From positions 1 to 7,286 of the forward strand of contig JBLICU010000141.1 of the NCBI GenBank assembly GCA_047632435.1: a stretch of 7,286 bases of DNA, in the 5' to 3' direction. The position numbers and the translations under genes were made by a program. Numbering within the stretch: position 1 is the stretch's first letter; the number at the start of each line of letters is the position of its first letter. Positions 1-7,119 of the stretch are shown here, one piece after another. Source of the stretch: JAMZMI01 sp047632435 (GTDB lineage: Bacteria > Bacteroidota > Bacteroidia > Cytophagales > Cyclobacteriaceae). The notes under the pieces were generated by a model. That model was not told the origin of the DNA, did no database searches, and saw nothing but the letters and a program-made list of their open reading frames with translations.

Positions 1-1229
1 ATCCCTATTAATAAATCGCTGAAAAGGATTGCCAAAATTGTAATAATGAAAGGCAGGAATTGGTTCATGCCCTGATTATATACAGATTTGAATAAGGATG
101 GTTTGGCCAATTTATAGCCAACAACTAGTAGCACTGCCGCGAGGGCTGATAAGGGAATTAAATTCAAAATACCGGGAAAAATGGTCACGCTTAACAATAA
201 GAGCAAACCATGTAAAATCGCTGAAATTTTTGTTTTTCCACCTGAACTAATATTGGCTGTACTTCGCACAATAACTGCAGTTACTGGTAACCCGCCAATT
301 AAACCAGAAACCATATTCCCAACACCTTGTGCCCAAAGCTCTCTACTTGCTGGAGCAATTCTTTTGTATGGATCTAGTTTGTCGACTGCATCCAGACTTA
401 ATAAGGTTTCCAAACTGGCAATAATGGCTATGGTAAAAGCGACAACTAAAATATCCGAATTTGTGATTTGTGAAAAATCCGGAAATTGTAATTCATTAAA
501 GAAATCCGTGGCACTTTCAAATTTGGGTAATGAAACCATGTGTTTTCCTGTGAGCAACAAGGAGGGAATGCCTTTTGCGAAAATGAGGCTATTTGCAATG
601 ATTCCAAAACCGACTGCCACTAATGGCCCAGGGACAATTTTGGTCCAATTCATTCCTCGGAAAGCTCGACTTTCCCATAGCACCAAAATAACAATAGCTA
701 TTATACATATAATCAATGCACCTGGTTCGATGTTTTGAAAGGCCAAAACAATTTCTGTAAATGTGTTTTCACCATCCGACTGAAAGAAAGTTTCGTCACC
801 CTCATAATCTTCGTCATCGCCCAAAGCGTGTGGAATTTGCTTCAATATTAGAATTACACCAATAGCAGTAAGCATCCCTTTTATTACCGAAGTTGGGAAA
901 AAGTGCCCTATGATACCTGCCTTAGCGATTCCTAAAATAACTTGAAATACACCTGCCAGAAACAAGGCCAGTAGAAATGACTCAAATGACCCTAGATCAG
1001 TAATCGCATTTAACACAATGACGGTCAGGCCTGCTGCCGGACCGCTTACACTTAATTGAGAACCACTGAGACTACCCACCACAAGTCCTCCGACAATTCC
1101 TGCAATCACCCCTGAAAATAAAGGAGCCCCAGAAGCCAAAGCTATTCCTAAACATAGGGGCAGTGCCACCAAAAAAACCACAACTCCTGCAGGAAAATCA
1201 TTTCCTATACTTTTCAAATAGTTATTCAT
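1..1229 (-). CDS. SulP family inorganic anion transporter (3' end beyond window)
   Basis: Integral inner-membrane transporter of the SulP (SLC26-like) family; the first 409 codons are visible and the C-terminus lies off the left edge. Seen: hydrophobic segments throughout; the TM1 region (residues 13-45, with ALPLCLGIALASGAP); the TM3 signature SGPAAGLT at 62-69; ASLETLLSLDAVDKLD at 271-286, with the conserved glutamate E274; and the stretch 296-335 (RELWAQGVGN, then GGLPVTAVIVRS) typical of SulP TM8-TM10. An acidic loop spans about 137-155. No frameshift was found across the translated region. The start is ATG at 1229, with AGAAGG (1242-1247) 12 nt upstream. A five-codon mini-ORF starting at 1239 overlaps this start. 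SulP proteins are often named sulfate permeases, but Bacteroidota members of this type frequently sit beside carbonic anhydrases, so bicarbonate is an equally plausible substrate (inference). Any STAS domain would lie outside the window. Confidence 0.93.
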   Translation of the reverse strand, partial: MNNYLKSIGNDFPAGVVVFLVALPLCLGIALASGAPLFSGVIAGIVGGLVVGSLSGSQLSVSGPAAGLTVIVLNAITDLGSFESFLLALFLAGVFQVILGIAKAGIIGHFFPTSVIKGMLTAIGVILILKQIPHALGDDEDYEGDETFFQSDGENTFTEIVLAFQNIEPGALIICIIAIVILVLWESRAFRGMNWTKIVPGPLVAVGFGIIANSLIFAKGIPSLLLTGKHMVSLPKFESATDFFNELQFPDFSQITNSDILVVAFTIAIIASLETLLSLDAVDKLDPYKRIAPASRELWAQGVGNMVSGLIGGLPVTAVIVRSTANISSGGKTKISAILHGLLLLLSVTIFPGILNLIPLSALAAVLLVVGYKLAKPSLFKSVYNQGMNQFLPFIITILAILFSDLLIG

Positions 1230-1325
1230 ACGTATTCATTACCTTCTCAATCTCAAAGCTAAATAATCTAGTTCGGCGCAAAAAATGTAAATTTTTGATT
1301 TAAGTGAGATAAATCCGATAAAAGG

Positions 1326-1355
1326 ATGTATTTAGGAGGGCGGGTATAAATACGT
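1326..1355. repeat. Near-perfect 9-bp inverted repeat with G-rich loop
   Basis: The arms ATGTATTTA (1326-1334) and TAAATACGT (1347-1355) match at 8 of 9 positions; the ninth would be a G-U pair in RNA. They enclose a 12-nt loop, GGAGGGCGGGTA, which stands out in otherwise very AT-rich DNA. The element lies about 97 bp upstream of the SulP start and about 160 bp upstream of the rightward gene. It could be an operator or a leader hairpin. No poly-U tract follows directly, so an intrinsic terminator is unlikely. The structure is seen in the sequence; its function is unknown. Confidence 0.4.
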
Positions 1356-1443
1356 TATTAATAAATAAGGTAAATAATATTTCATAACATGCTCTTTATC
1401 AATCTTTAAAATTGCGCTCTATCAAGTTGTTTTTTCTTATTTG

Positions 1444-1475
1444 TTTTGCGTTCTCTGTTAAAGTATTTATATTTC
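1444..1475 (+). promoter_or_regulatory. Candidate Bacteroidota-type promoter for the 1515 gene
   Basis: TTTTG at 1444-1448 is followed after 19 nt by TATATTTC at 1468-1475. The Bacteroidota housekeeping consensus is a TTTG-like -33 element and TAnnTTTG at -7, so only the last base of the -7 box differs. Transcription would start near 1481-1484, giving a leader of roughly 30 nt before ATG 1515. In AT-rich DNA such a match can arise by chance. Confidence 0.4.
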
Positions 1476-1514
1476 ATCGATTAAACTTTTACCCTAACCA
1501 GTAAAAACCAGCGA

Positions 1515-2315
1515 ATGAAAAGATTTCCCACAGAAACTATGGATGTGGATGTGCCGAAAGGTTACAGAGCCTATAGAATCAAAGGTGTTGACCACACCAT
1601 AATTTCACGTAAAGGCGGCCCGAGTGCAGAACAGATTAAAACCGAACCCAACTATCAGGTGGTTAGGGACAATCAGAAGGAATTTGGAGTAGCCTCTGTA
1701 ATGGCCAAAACACTAAGAGACTCATTGTCGGTTGGTATGTTGGAGATTTGTGAATCATACGTATCAGGAAGATTGACAGCTCAATTTCGGAATTTAGCCA
1801 AATATGAAGAAGGTGAAACTGGCAGACGCCCTATGTATGTTAGTAAGCATGGTCATCACTTAAGCGGATTCGATTTTAATACCATAGCTCCATATGAAGA
1901 AATTTTTGGAGCCAAATATTTCATCAAACCGGGATCGGAAAAAGGTCAAGTGATCATTCATTTTCCCGCATTTATTCCAGACAAGATATTTGTAAAACCT
2001 GTCGAAGCAACAAATTTTAAAATCACTGCACGATTGGTTGCCTTATCAGATTATCAATATGATACTGAGACTGAAACATACCGAGCGAATAATGATGAAT
2101 TGAATGGTTTGTTTGGTTCGTATGAAAGTAAAATGTATCCCTTCCTTAAAATTCCGGTAGAGCCAATGACTACTATGGTATCAGTAAATTATAGGAATTT
2201 TCCGATGGATGCCGCACTCTTTTTGGTGATGGCTATAAGCTTCTATAAATATGAGAATGGAAAATTTGCACATCTGGCCAAGGACAGTGCTATGAACATC
2301 AAGCGCGTTTATTGA
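1515..2315 (+). CDS. Hypothetical protein of an uncharacterised Bacteroidota family
   Basis: A 266-aa soluble protein with no signal peptide or membrane segment. No function can be assigned. From memory it resembles an uncharacterised family of about 230-270 aa in Bacteroidota. Landmarks fitting that family are the basic/polar N-terminal stretch with TEPNYQVVRDNQKEFG (43-58); GFDFN (118-122); FPAFIPDKIFVKP (150-162) followed by ATNFKI (165-170); and a C-terminal strand-rich segment LFLVMAISFYKYENGK (235-250). Predicted character is mixed: a helical N-terminal part (about 47-98), then a beta-rich second half. The start ATG has no obvious Shine-Dalgarno sequence; a candidate promoter lies at 1444-1475. 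The TPR gene follows 58 bp downstream on the same strand, so cotranscription is possible but not shown. That this is a real gene is well supported by length, family-like motifs and intact frame. Confidence 0.85.
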   Translation: MKRFPTETMDVDVPKGYRAYRIKGVDHTIISRKGGPSAEQIKTEPNYQVVRDNQKEFGVASVMAKTLRDSLSVGMLEICESYVSGRLTAQFRNLAKYEEGETGRRPMYVSKHGHHLSGFDFNTIAPYEEIFGAKYFIKPGSEKGQVIIHFPAFIPDKIFVKPVEATNFKITARLVALSDYQYDTETETYRANNDELNGLFGSYESKMYPFLKIPVEPMTTMVSVNYRNFPMDAALFLVMAISFYKYENGKFAHLAKDSAMNIKRVY

Positions 2316-2373
2316 GAAAATAATACCATTCGTAATAGATTCAAAACTTGTCTTCAGCCTATCGTTTAATGTG

Positions 2374-3549
2374 ATGGTGATGAGGACATTCTTTTTTATA
2401 TCTATTCTAGTAATTCCACAACTTTTAATTTCTCAGAATAAATATCAACAGGCTGATGATCTATATGAACAAGCACTTGATAGCTATCGCGCCAAAGAAT
2501 ATGGTTTTGCCCAAGAAAAGATAGATCTTTCTATCAGCTCACAGCCAACAGCAAATGCCTATTATCTCAGTGGCCTTATATTTGAGGCACAGGACAAACC
2601 ACTAAGAGCAGTGGCAGAATACGAGGCTACCATTCGGTATAATCCTCAGTTTAAGGAAGCATATTTTCAAAAGGCGCTTATTTATTTACGATTCAACGAT
2701 CCTGAGCAGGCACTTAAGGATTTCGATTATCTCATTAAACAAGAATCTTCAGGCGAAACGAGGAGTGTCTATTTCATGATTGATCCTACCGGAGATCAGC
2801 AAACCGCTATTGCAACACTTGCTAACCTGAAGTCCAGACTATATAATTACCGTGGGCAGGCCAATCAAAAAATGAGCAACTATGAAGATGCTTTTATTGA
2901 CTTTTCAAAAGCTATTGGGTTGGAGCCCAATCCAGATTATTATGTCAATAGAGGACTGTTAAGTGATCACCTGGGAAATGAAGCAGAGGCGTTCAAAGAT
3001 TATCAATCCGCGATAAAGCTTCAAGGTGACCATCAGCTGGCATGGTACAATTTAGCTTTGATCGATGCAGATACAGACTTGCCATCCTCACTGATGGACC
3101 AAGATCAATTCTCACCGACTCTTAATTTGTTAGCGGCAAGGGCACTTGAAAAAGAAGATTATGCTGTTGCACTTCAATTTTACAATCAGATTTTGGAAAA
3201 TACTGAAGATGGATTGTCACTGATCAATAGGGGTAGAGTATTAACAAATCTCGAGCAATATGAATCCGCGAGAAAGGACTTTGAGCGAGCCAGATATCTT
3301 GATCCTACTCGTTTTGAGTCTTTTTATTTAGTTGGAAATACTTATTTCTATGAAAAGAAATTTGAAAATGCTATCGCCTATTACAATCAATATCTTGCTA
3401 TTGATCCCGCTCATGCCATGACTTGGTACAATGCCTCGATGGCTTATTTGGCTTTGGATAAAACCGATGACGCTTGTCTATTTTTAGCAAAGGCAAAGTA
3501 TTTGGGAATGACTGAAGCCTCAGAGATAAAAGCCAGATTTTGTGATTGA
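2374..3549 (+). CDS. Secreted/periplasmic tetratricopeptide repeat (TPR) protein
   Basis: A TPR scaffold of about 391 aa, likely exported. The N-terminus MRTFFFISILVIPQLLISQ is a good Sec signal peptide. About eight to nine TPR units follow (numbered from ATG 2374): roughly 28-59, 60-92, 93-125, 154-186, 187-219, 245-279, 280-312, 313-346 and 347-379. They carry typical W/Y, G/A, F/Y and P positions, such as ALDSYRAKEYGFAQEKID and ENAIAYYNQYLAIDPA. A non-TPR insert (about 126-153, with SVYFMIDPTGD) separates units 3 and 4. The C-terminus, DDACLFLAKAKYLGM then IKARFC, is the capping-helix style common in Bacteroidota TPR proteins. Such repeats mediate protein-protein contacts; the partner is unknown. 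The start is ambiguous: in-frame GTG 2371, ATG 2374 and ATG 2380, none with a clear ribosome binding site. ATG 2380 gives the most compact signal peptide. Confidence 0.88.
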   Translation: MVMRTFFFISILVIPQLLISQNKYQQADDLYEQALDSYRAKEYGFAQEKIDLSISSQPTANAYYLSGLIFEAQDKPLRAVAEYEATIRYNPQFKEAYFQKALIYLRFNDPEQALKDFDYLIKQESSGETRSVYFMIDPTGDQQTAIATLANLKSRLYNYRGQANQKMSNYEDAFIDFSKAIGLEPNPDYYVNRGLLSDHLGNEAEAFKDYQSAIKLQGDHQLAWYNLALIDADTDLPSSLMDQDQFSPTLNLLAARALEKEDYAVALQFYNQILENTEDGLSLINRGRVLTNLEQYESARKDFERARYLDPTRFESFYLVGNTYFYEKKFENAIAYYNQYLAIDPAHAMTWYNASMAYLALDKTDDACLFLAKAKYLGMTEASEIKARFCD

Positions 3550-3554
3550 GCAGT

Positions 3555-3794
3555 TTATTTGATCCGCATTTTGATCAAAGCATATCCTGCGATTCCCACC
3601 CAGACTATGTTGATTAAAGAGGAGGGATAGGCTCCATAATAAATCGTATTTACGATTAAGAAAGCCGCCCCTGTTAGATTGAGTAATTGATATCCTATGG
3701 ATATTCCAGTTACTTTATTGGAACTAATTAAAAAATAGGCAATGATTACTTCTATGGAACCTACCCAGCCTAGAACATCAATCAGTAACTTCAT
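3555..3794 (-). CDS. CBU_0592-like small membrane protein
   Basis: A 79-aa integral membrane protein with three hydrophobic segments (about 4-23, 33-53 and 57-75). The pattern matches the CBU_0592-like domain as I recall it: LGWVGSIEVIIAYFL near the N-terminus, YQLLNLTGAAFLIVNTIYYG (35-54) with the conserved N and G, and P-x-x-x-x-N-x-x-W (57-65). The family has no established function. Its ATG directly abuts the TAA of the upstream yfiT-like gene (0 bp), which points to translational coupling and operon membership. Its stop lies 5 bp from the convergent TPR gene's stop, leaving no room for a terminator between the coding regions. Confidence 0.8.
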   Translation of the reverse strand: MKLLIDVLGWVGSIEVIIAYFLISSNKVTGISIGYQLLNLTGAAFLIVNTIYYGAYPSSLINIVWVGIAGYALIKMRIK

Positions 3795-4322
3795 TTAATA
3801 TTTGCCTGCGGCTGCTTTGGCTTGCTTTACATGTGCCAAATGGTGTCTGCAGTGCCATGAATACAATGCAACAGTCTGGCCGAGATTGAATGTGCGTCCA
3901 TGCTCAGGATGAATGTATTCTCTTGTCAAATCTTCGTCAGTAAGATTTTCTAATAACCGCACCCATCTTTTATGCAAATTCACCATCAATTCTACTGACC
4001 ACTCTATTGGGCTGTTCATGTCTGGTAAAAGTGCCCAAAGCGCTTCTTCATATGGTTTAATAGTGGGTTTATCTTCCGTCAATGCCAGCTTAAAGCGCAT
4101 TTGGCTGTTGATGTGGCTGTCTGCGCAGTGGTGAACAACCTGACGGATGCACCAGCCATCAGGTCGGTATTTCCATTCCAATTGGTGACTGGTTAAATCC
4201 GCTACTTCGGCTTTGAGCAAGGTTGGGAAATCCGCAATATCCTTGATCCATGATTGTATATCTGATCTTGATATTTGACCTGGATAATTGAGTTTTCCTA
4301 TGGGGTATTTTAGTTCTTCCAT
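3795..4322 (-). CDS. YfiT-family DinB-superfamily protein (putative bacillithiol transferase)
   Basis: A 175-aa cytosolic protein closely resembling Bacillus YfiT in length and motifs: LKYPIGK near the N-terminus (4-10), then RPDGWCIRQVVHHCADSH (53-70), FKLALTEDKPTIKPYEEALW (77-96), HPEHGR (138-143) and YSWHCRHHLAHV (154-165). DinB-superfamily proteins are four-helix bundles that bind a divalent metal through three histidines. H64 (or H65), H157 and H161 fit the usual H...HxxxH arrangement. Family members include S-transferases that use bacillithiol or mycothiol; YfiT was also called a putative metal-dependent hydrolase. Activity here is inferred from family only, and whether this organism makes bacillithiol is not visible. 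It lies 21 bp after the NTF2-like gene and directly abuts the next gene. No good Shine-Dalgarno sequence precedes ATG 4322. Confidence 0.9.
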   Translation of the reverse strand: MEELKYPIGKLNYPGQISRSDIQSWIKDIADFPTLLKAEVADLTSHQLEWKYRPDGWCIRQVVHHCADSHINSQMRFKLALTEDKPTIKPYEEALWALLPDMNSPIEWSVELMVNLHKRWVRLLENLTDEDLTREYIHPEHGRTFNLGQTVALYSWHCRHHLAHVKQAKAAAGKY

Positions 4323-4343
4323 GATAAATGATTGACAATAAAA

Positions 4344-4823
4344 TTAATTTGTCTTTGGGGAATCCATGAATCGATTAAGCAATTTGTGACTTTCTATACT
4401 CACTTTTTTTTGTAAATAAGAAGTCCAACCGAGCAGTATTCCTGGTGTGCCCAAGGCCATTCTGGACCATTTCCAGAAATCGAATTGATCTTCGTGTTTG
4501 ATGATTTTTCCGTCCTTAAACTCAAATGAGGCTTTGATTACATTGTGGACAGGTCTTTTGGTTTTACTGAAGACATACCAAGCCTGCCAAATAGCTTCAC
4601 CTGATGTATCATCTTCTCTGATAATTTCAAATTCAAGTTTCAAATCCTTGCCACCTCGTGTTATTAGCATTGTCCACATTCCCCTAATCTGATCAACATT
4701 CAAGAGGCCAAATGCGGGATCTTGGAATGAAGCCTCGTCGTGGTACAAGGCACACATCGTTTTTGCATCTTTGTTTTGAAAGGACGAATAAAAACTTTGG
4801 ATGATTGATTGATTTTGTGCCAT
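4344..4823 (-). CDS. NTF2-like / SnoaL-like domain protein
   Basis: A 159-aa protein with a single NTF2-fold (cone-shaped alpha+beta barrel) domain. Seen: an N-terminal helix with IIQSFYSSFQNKDAKTMCAL (7-26); a first strand with FQDPAFG (33-39); MWTMLITRG around 49-57; AIWQAWYVF (77-85); and a final conserved block HNVIKASFEFKDGKIIKHED (93-112) followed by FDFWKWSRMALG (114-125). Relatives are annotated as nuclear transport factor 2 family, SnoaL-like or, loosely, limonene-epoxide-hydrolase-like proteins. The fold is used by enzymes and binding proteins alike, so no reaction is assigned. The C-terminal tail (126-159) is moderately hydrophobic, then basic. The gene lies 26 bp after copA and 21 bp before the yfiT-like gene, all on one strand, so it is probably cotranscribed with copA. 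Confidence 0.85.
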   Translation of the reverse strand: MAQNQSIIQSFYSSFQNKDAKTMCALYHDEASFQDPAFGLLNVDQIRGMWTMLITRGGKDLKLEFEIIREDDTSGEAIWQAWYVFSKTKRPVHNVIKASFEFKDGKIIKHEDQFDFWKWSRMALGTPGILLGWTSYLQKKVSIESHKLLNRFMDSPKTN

Positions 4824-4849
4824 ACTTAAAGATAGCCCGAAATCTTAAA

Positions 4850-7075
4850 TCACTTTGAATATTTTAGTCGGAGACTGTTCATTACTACCGATACACTGCT
4901 CAAAGCCATAGCAGCACCGGCTATCATCGGGTTCAGCAAGAAGCCGTTGACAGGGTAGAGAAGCCCAGCTGCAATTGGAATCCCAACCACATTGTACACA
5001 AAAGCCCAAAAGAGGTTTTGGCGAATGGTTCGTATCGTCCTTTTTGAAAGATTGAGCGCCTCTGTGATTTTCATGAGATTTGATGAGATGATGGTCATGT
5101 TGGCCACATCGATGGCAATATCTGAGCCTTGCCCCATAGCAATGCTCACATCTGCCTGTGCCAATGCCTGACTGTCGTTGATCCCATCACCCACCATGGC
5201 GACTTTCTTACCTTCAGACTGAAGTTGCTTGATGAAATTGGCCTTGTCCTGAGGCAAAAAACCTGAGCGATACGTTTTAATTCCAACCTGCTTGGCGATG
5301 GATTTGGCTGTGTTTTCATGATCTCCAGTGAGCATAATCACTTCGAGGTTTAGCTTCTTCATTTCAGAAATGGCTTTTTTGCTTGAGTTTTTTACCTGAT
5401 CGGCAATGCCGACAATGGCAATGAGTTCTTTTCTATTGAAAAAATAAATGACTGTCCGTGCCTTTTCCTCCCAATCCAATATTTGCCTGTTAATGTTTTC
5501 AGCAACGGGTATTTTCATGTCGTCAAGTAACTTTCTATTTCCTACGAAATAATTTTTATTCTCTACTGTTGCCATTAATCCTTTGCCCGGAAGATTGGTT
5601 AATGACTGCACTTTTGGTCTTTCTCCGGAATCACTTGCGAGGTGTTTGGAAACAGCTAGTGCAAGCGGGTGGTCGCTTTTTGTTTCTATGGCCAGAAGGA
5701 TATTTTTAAAAGTTTGATCTTGAGCAATCCAAAGCTCATTTTGAACAGCCGGTTTGCCTTCTGTTATGGTTCCTGTTTTGTCCAGAATGATAGTATCTAC
5801 CTTATGTGCCAGTTCAAGACTCTGTGCATTTTTAATCAGAATCCCATTTTCACTTCCTTTGCCCACACCAACCATGATGGCCGTAGGAGTGGCTAATCCA
5901 AGTGCACAAGGACAGGCGATTACCAATACTGAAACCATTGAAAGTAGACCGTGTGCCAGCGCATTTTCACCTCCGAATAGGAGCCAAATAACAAGGCTTA
6001 AGATGGCGATGGTGATTACTATTGGAACAAAAACACCCGCGATCTTGTCGACTAACTGCTGGATTTGTGCCTTGCTTCCCTGGGCTTCTTCCACCATTTT
6101 TATCAGCTGATTGAGGAAAGTTTTGTCGCCAACTTTTTGAGCGATCATAGTCAGGCTTCCTTGTTGATTGATAGTTCCGGATGTCAATGAGGATTCGGAT
6201 TGTTTTTCCACCGGAAGTGGTTCACCGGTCAGCATGCTTTCATCCACAAAAGAATTCCCCTCTGTTACTTTTCCATCTACCGGTATTTTTTGCCCTGGTT
6301 TAATCAGTATCAAATCGTTAACTTCAACCTGTCTGATTTGTTTTTCTTCATAATTCCCATCTGAACCCAATACCATGACCGTCTTTGGCTGGAGTCCAAT
6401 TAATTTTTTAATGGAACTGGCTGTTTGTGATTTTGCTCTTTCTTCAAGCAATTTCCCAATGAGGATAAAAAAGATAATTACGGCTGATGCCTCAAAATAG
6501 ACATGCGCCTCAAGTCCTTGTGATTCAAAAACTGATGGATATAAAAGATTAAATAAGCTAAAAATATATGCAATGGAAGTACTCAATGCAACCAATGTGT
6601 CCATATTGGCAGATTTGTTTTTTAGTTGCTTCCAAGCACCAGAAAAGAACCTTCTTCCGAAAATGAAAAGTACAGGAGTGGTCAATACACCTGAAATTTC
6701 TTTGGCATATGGGATATTTGGGAAGACCATCGAGAGCAGAATGATTGGGATGGATAATGCCCCCGCCCAAATCACATTGGTTTTTAGCTTTTTATAAGCT
6801 GAGTCTTTTTGCTGTGCTACTTCCTCAGATCGGGTTTCATCATCCTCTGTTATGATTAAATCATAACCGATGGACTGCACTGCTTTCCGTAAATATTCCG
6901 GCTGGATTTCTGATGAGTTGTAATCCACGAAGACACTGTTTGAAGCAAGGTTGACATTAGCAAGATTGACACCCTGCTGACTTGTCAAGATGCTTTCTAC
7001 GCTGTTGGAACAGCTGGCGCATGTCATACCTGTAACTGGAAATGTTCTTTTGACCTCTTTTGTTTTGGTATCCAT
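4850..7075 (-). CDS. copA: Copper-exporting P1B-type ATPase CopA
   Basis: A 741-aa inner-membrane pump exporting Cu(I) from the cytosol, driven by ATP. Domains in order: one N-terminal heavy-metal-associated domain with GMTCASC (C19 and C22 bind copper; about 11-75); TM helices from about 100; actuator domain with TGEP (283-286); the transmembrane CPC motif (388-390) in IACPCALGLATP; phosphorylation site DKTGT (432-436, D432 phosphorylated); the nucleotide-domain HP motif SDHPLA (467-472); TGDH (583-586); the hinge GDGIND (629-634); and the last TM pair with YN (694-695) and MALSS (723-727). CPC, YN and MxxSS together mark the Cu(I)-specific P1B-1 subgroup. Length is normal for a single-HMA CopA and the frame is intact. 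The start ATG 7075 places the HMA domain correctly but lacks a clear Shine-Dalgarno sequence. An AraC-type regulator ends 63 bp upstream; three small genes follow at short spacing. Copper induction is expected but inferred. Confidence 0.97.
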   Translation of the reverse strand: MDTKTKEVKRTFPVTGMTCASCSNSVESILTSQQGVNLANVNLASNSVFVDYNSSEIQPEYLRKAVQSIGYDLIITEDDETRSEEVAQQKDSAYKKLKTNVIWAGALSIPIILLSMVFPNIPYAKEISGVLTTPVLFIFGRRFFSGAWKQLKNKSANMDTLVALSTSIAYIFSLFNLLYPSVFESQGLEAHVYFEASAVIIFFILIGKLLEERAKSQTASSIKKLIGLQPKTVMVLGSDGNYEEKQIRQVEVNDLILIKPGQKIPVDGKVTEGNSFVDESMLTGEPLPVEKQSESSLTSGTINQQGSLTMIAQKVGDKTFLNQLIKMVEEAQGSKAQIQQLVDKIAGVFVPIVITIAILSLVIWLLFGGENALAHGLLSMVSVLVIACPCALGLATPTAIMVGVGKGSENGILIKNAQSLELAHKVDTIILDKTGTITEGKPAVQNELWIAQDQTFKNILLAIETKSDHPLALAVSKHLASDSGERPKVQSLTNLPGKGLMATVENKNYFVGNRKLLDDMKIPVAENINRQILDWEEKARTVIYFFNRKELIAIVGIADQVKNSSKKAISEMKKLNLEVIMLTGDHENTAKSIAKQVGIKTYRSGFLPQDKANFIKQLQSEGKKVAMVGDGINDSQALAQADVSIAMGQGSDIAIDVANMTIISSNLMKITEALNLSKRTIRTIRQNLFWAFVYNVVGIPIAAGLLYPVNGFLLNPMIAGAAMALSSVSVVMNSLRLKYSK

Positions 7076-7119
7076 GATGCAAAGTTCATGAAATATGGAT
7101 AGCCGTTGTTATAAGATAT

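Noticed and set aside
181..738. 185-codon open frame on the plus strand
   Set aside because: It lies wholly antisense to the SulP gene, whose minus-strand translation matches a known family without a break. The plus-strand product has no recognisable features.
1279..1290. Possible minus-strand -7 box (TTACATTTTTTG) for SulP
   Set aside because: One mismatch to TAnnTTTG, but no TTG-like -33 element at 19-22 nt, so it was not annotated as a promoter.
1321..1347. Tiny ORF ATG at 1326 (7 codons), considered as a leader peptide
   Set aside because: No ribosome binding site at a workable distance and no regulatory codon pattern. It coincides with one arm and the loop of the inverted repeat.
3558..3579. 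Palindrome TTTGATCAAA and repeated GATCAAA near the convergent stops
   Set aside because: Explained by coding sequence: repeated Ile-Lys codons (LIK, RIK) at the C-terminus of the small membrane protein. There is no terminator-like stem and tail.
3913..4134. Plus-strand open frame of 73 codons
   Set aside because: It is antisense to the yfiT-like gene. A similar frame at 4498-4692 is antisense to the NTF2-like gene. Neither has independent support.
4826..4849. Possible hairpin between copA and the NTF2-like gene
   Set aside because: Only AAGAT/ATCTT pair before mismatches, and there is no U-rich tract in the transcript direction. It is too weak to call a terminator.
5669..6110. Plus-strand open frames of 75 and 118 codons
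   Set aside because: Both are antisense to the conserved core of copA and show no family-like sequence. The same holds for short frames at 6168-6353 and 6573-6797, and for the minus-strand frame at 6558-6770 in another reading frame of copA.
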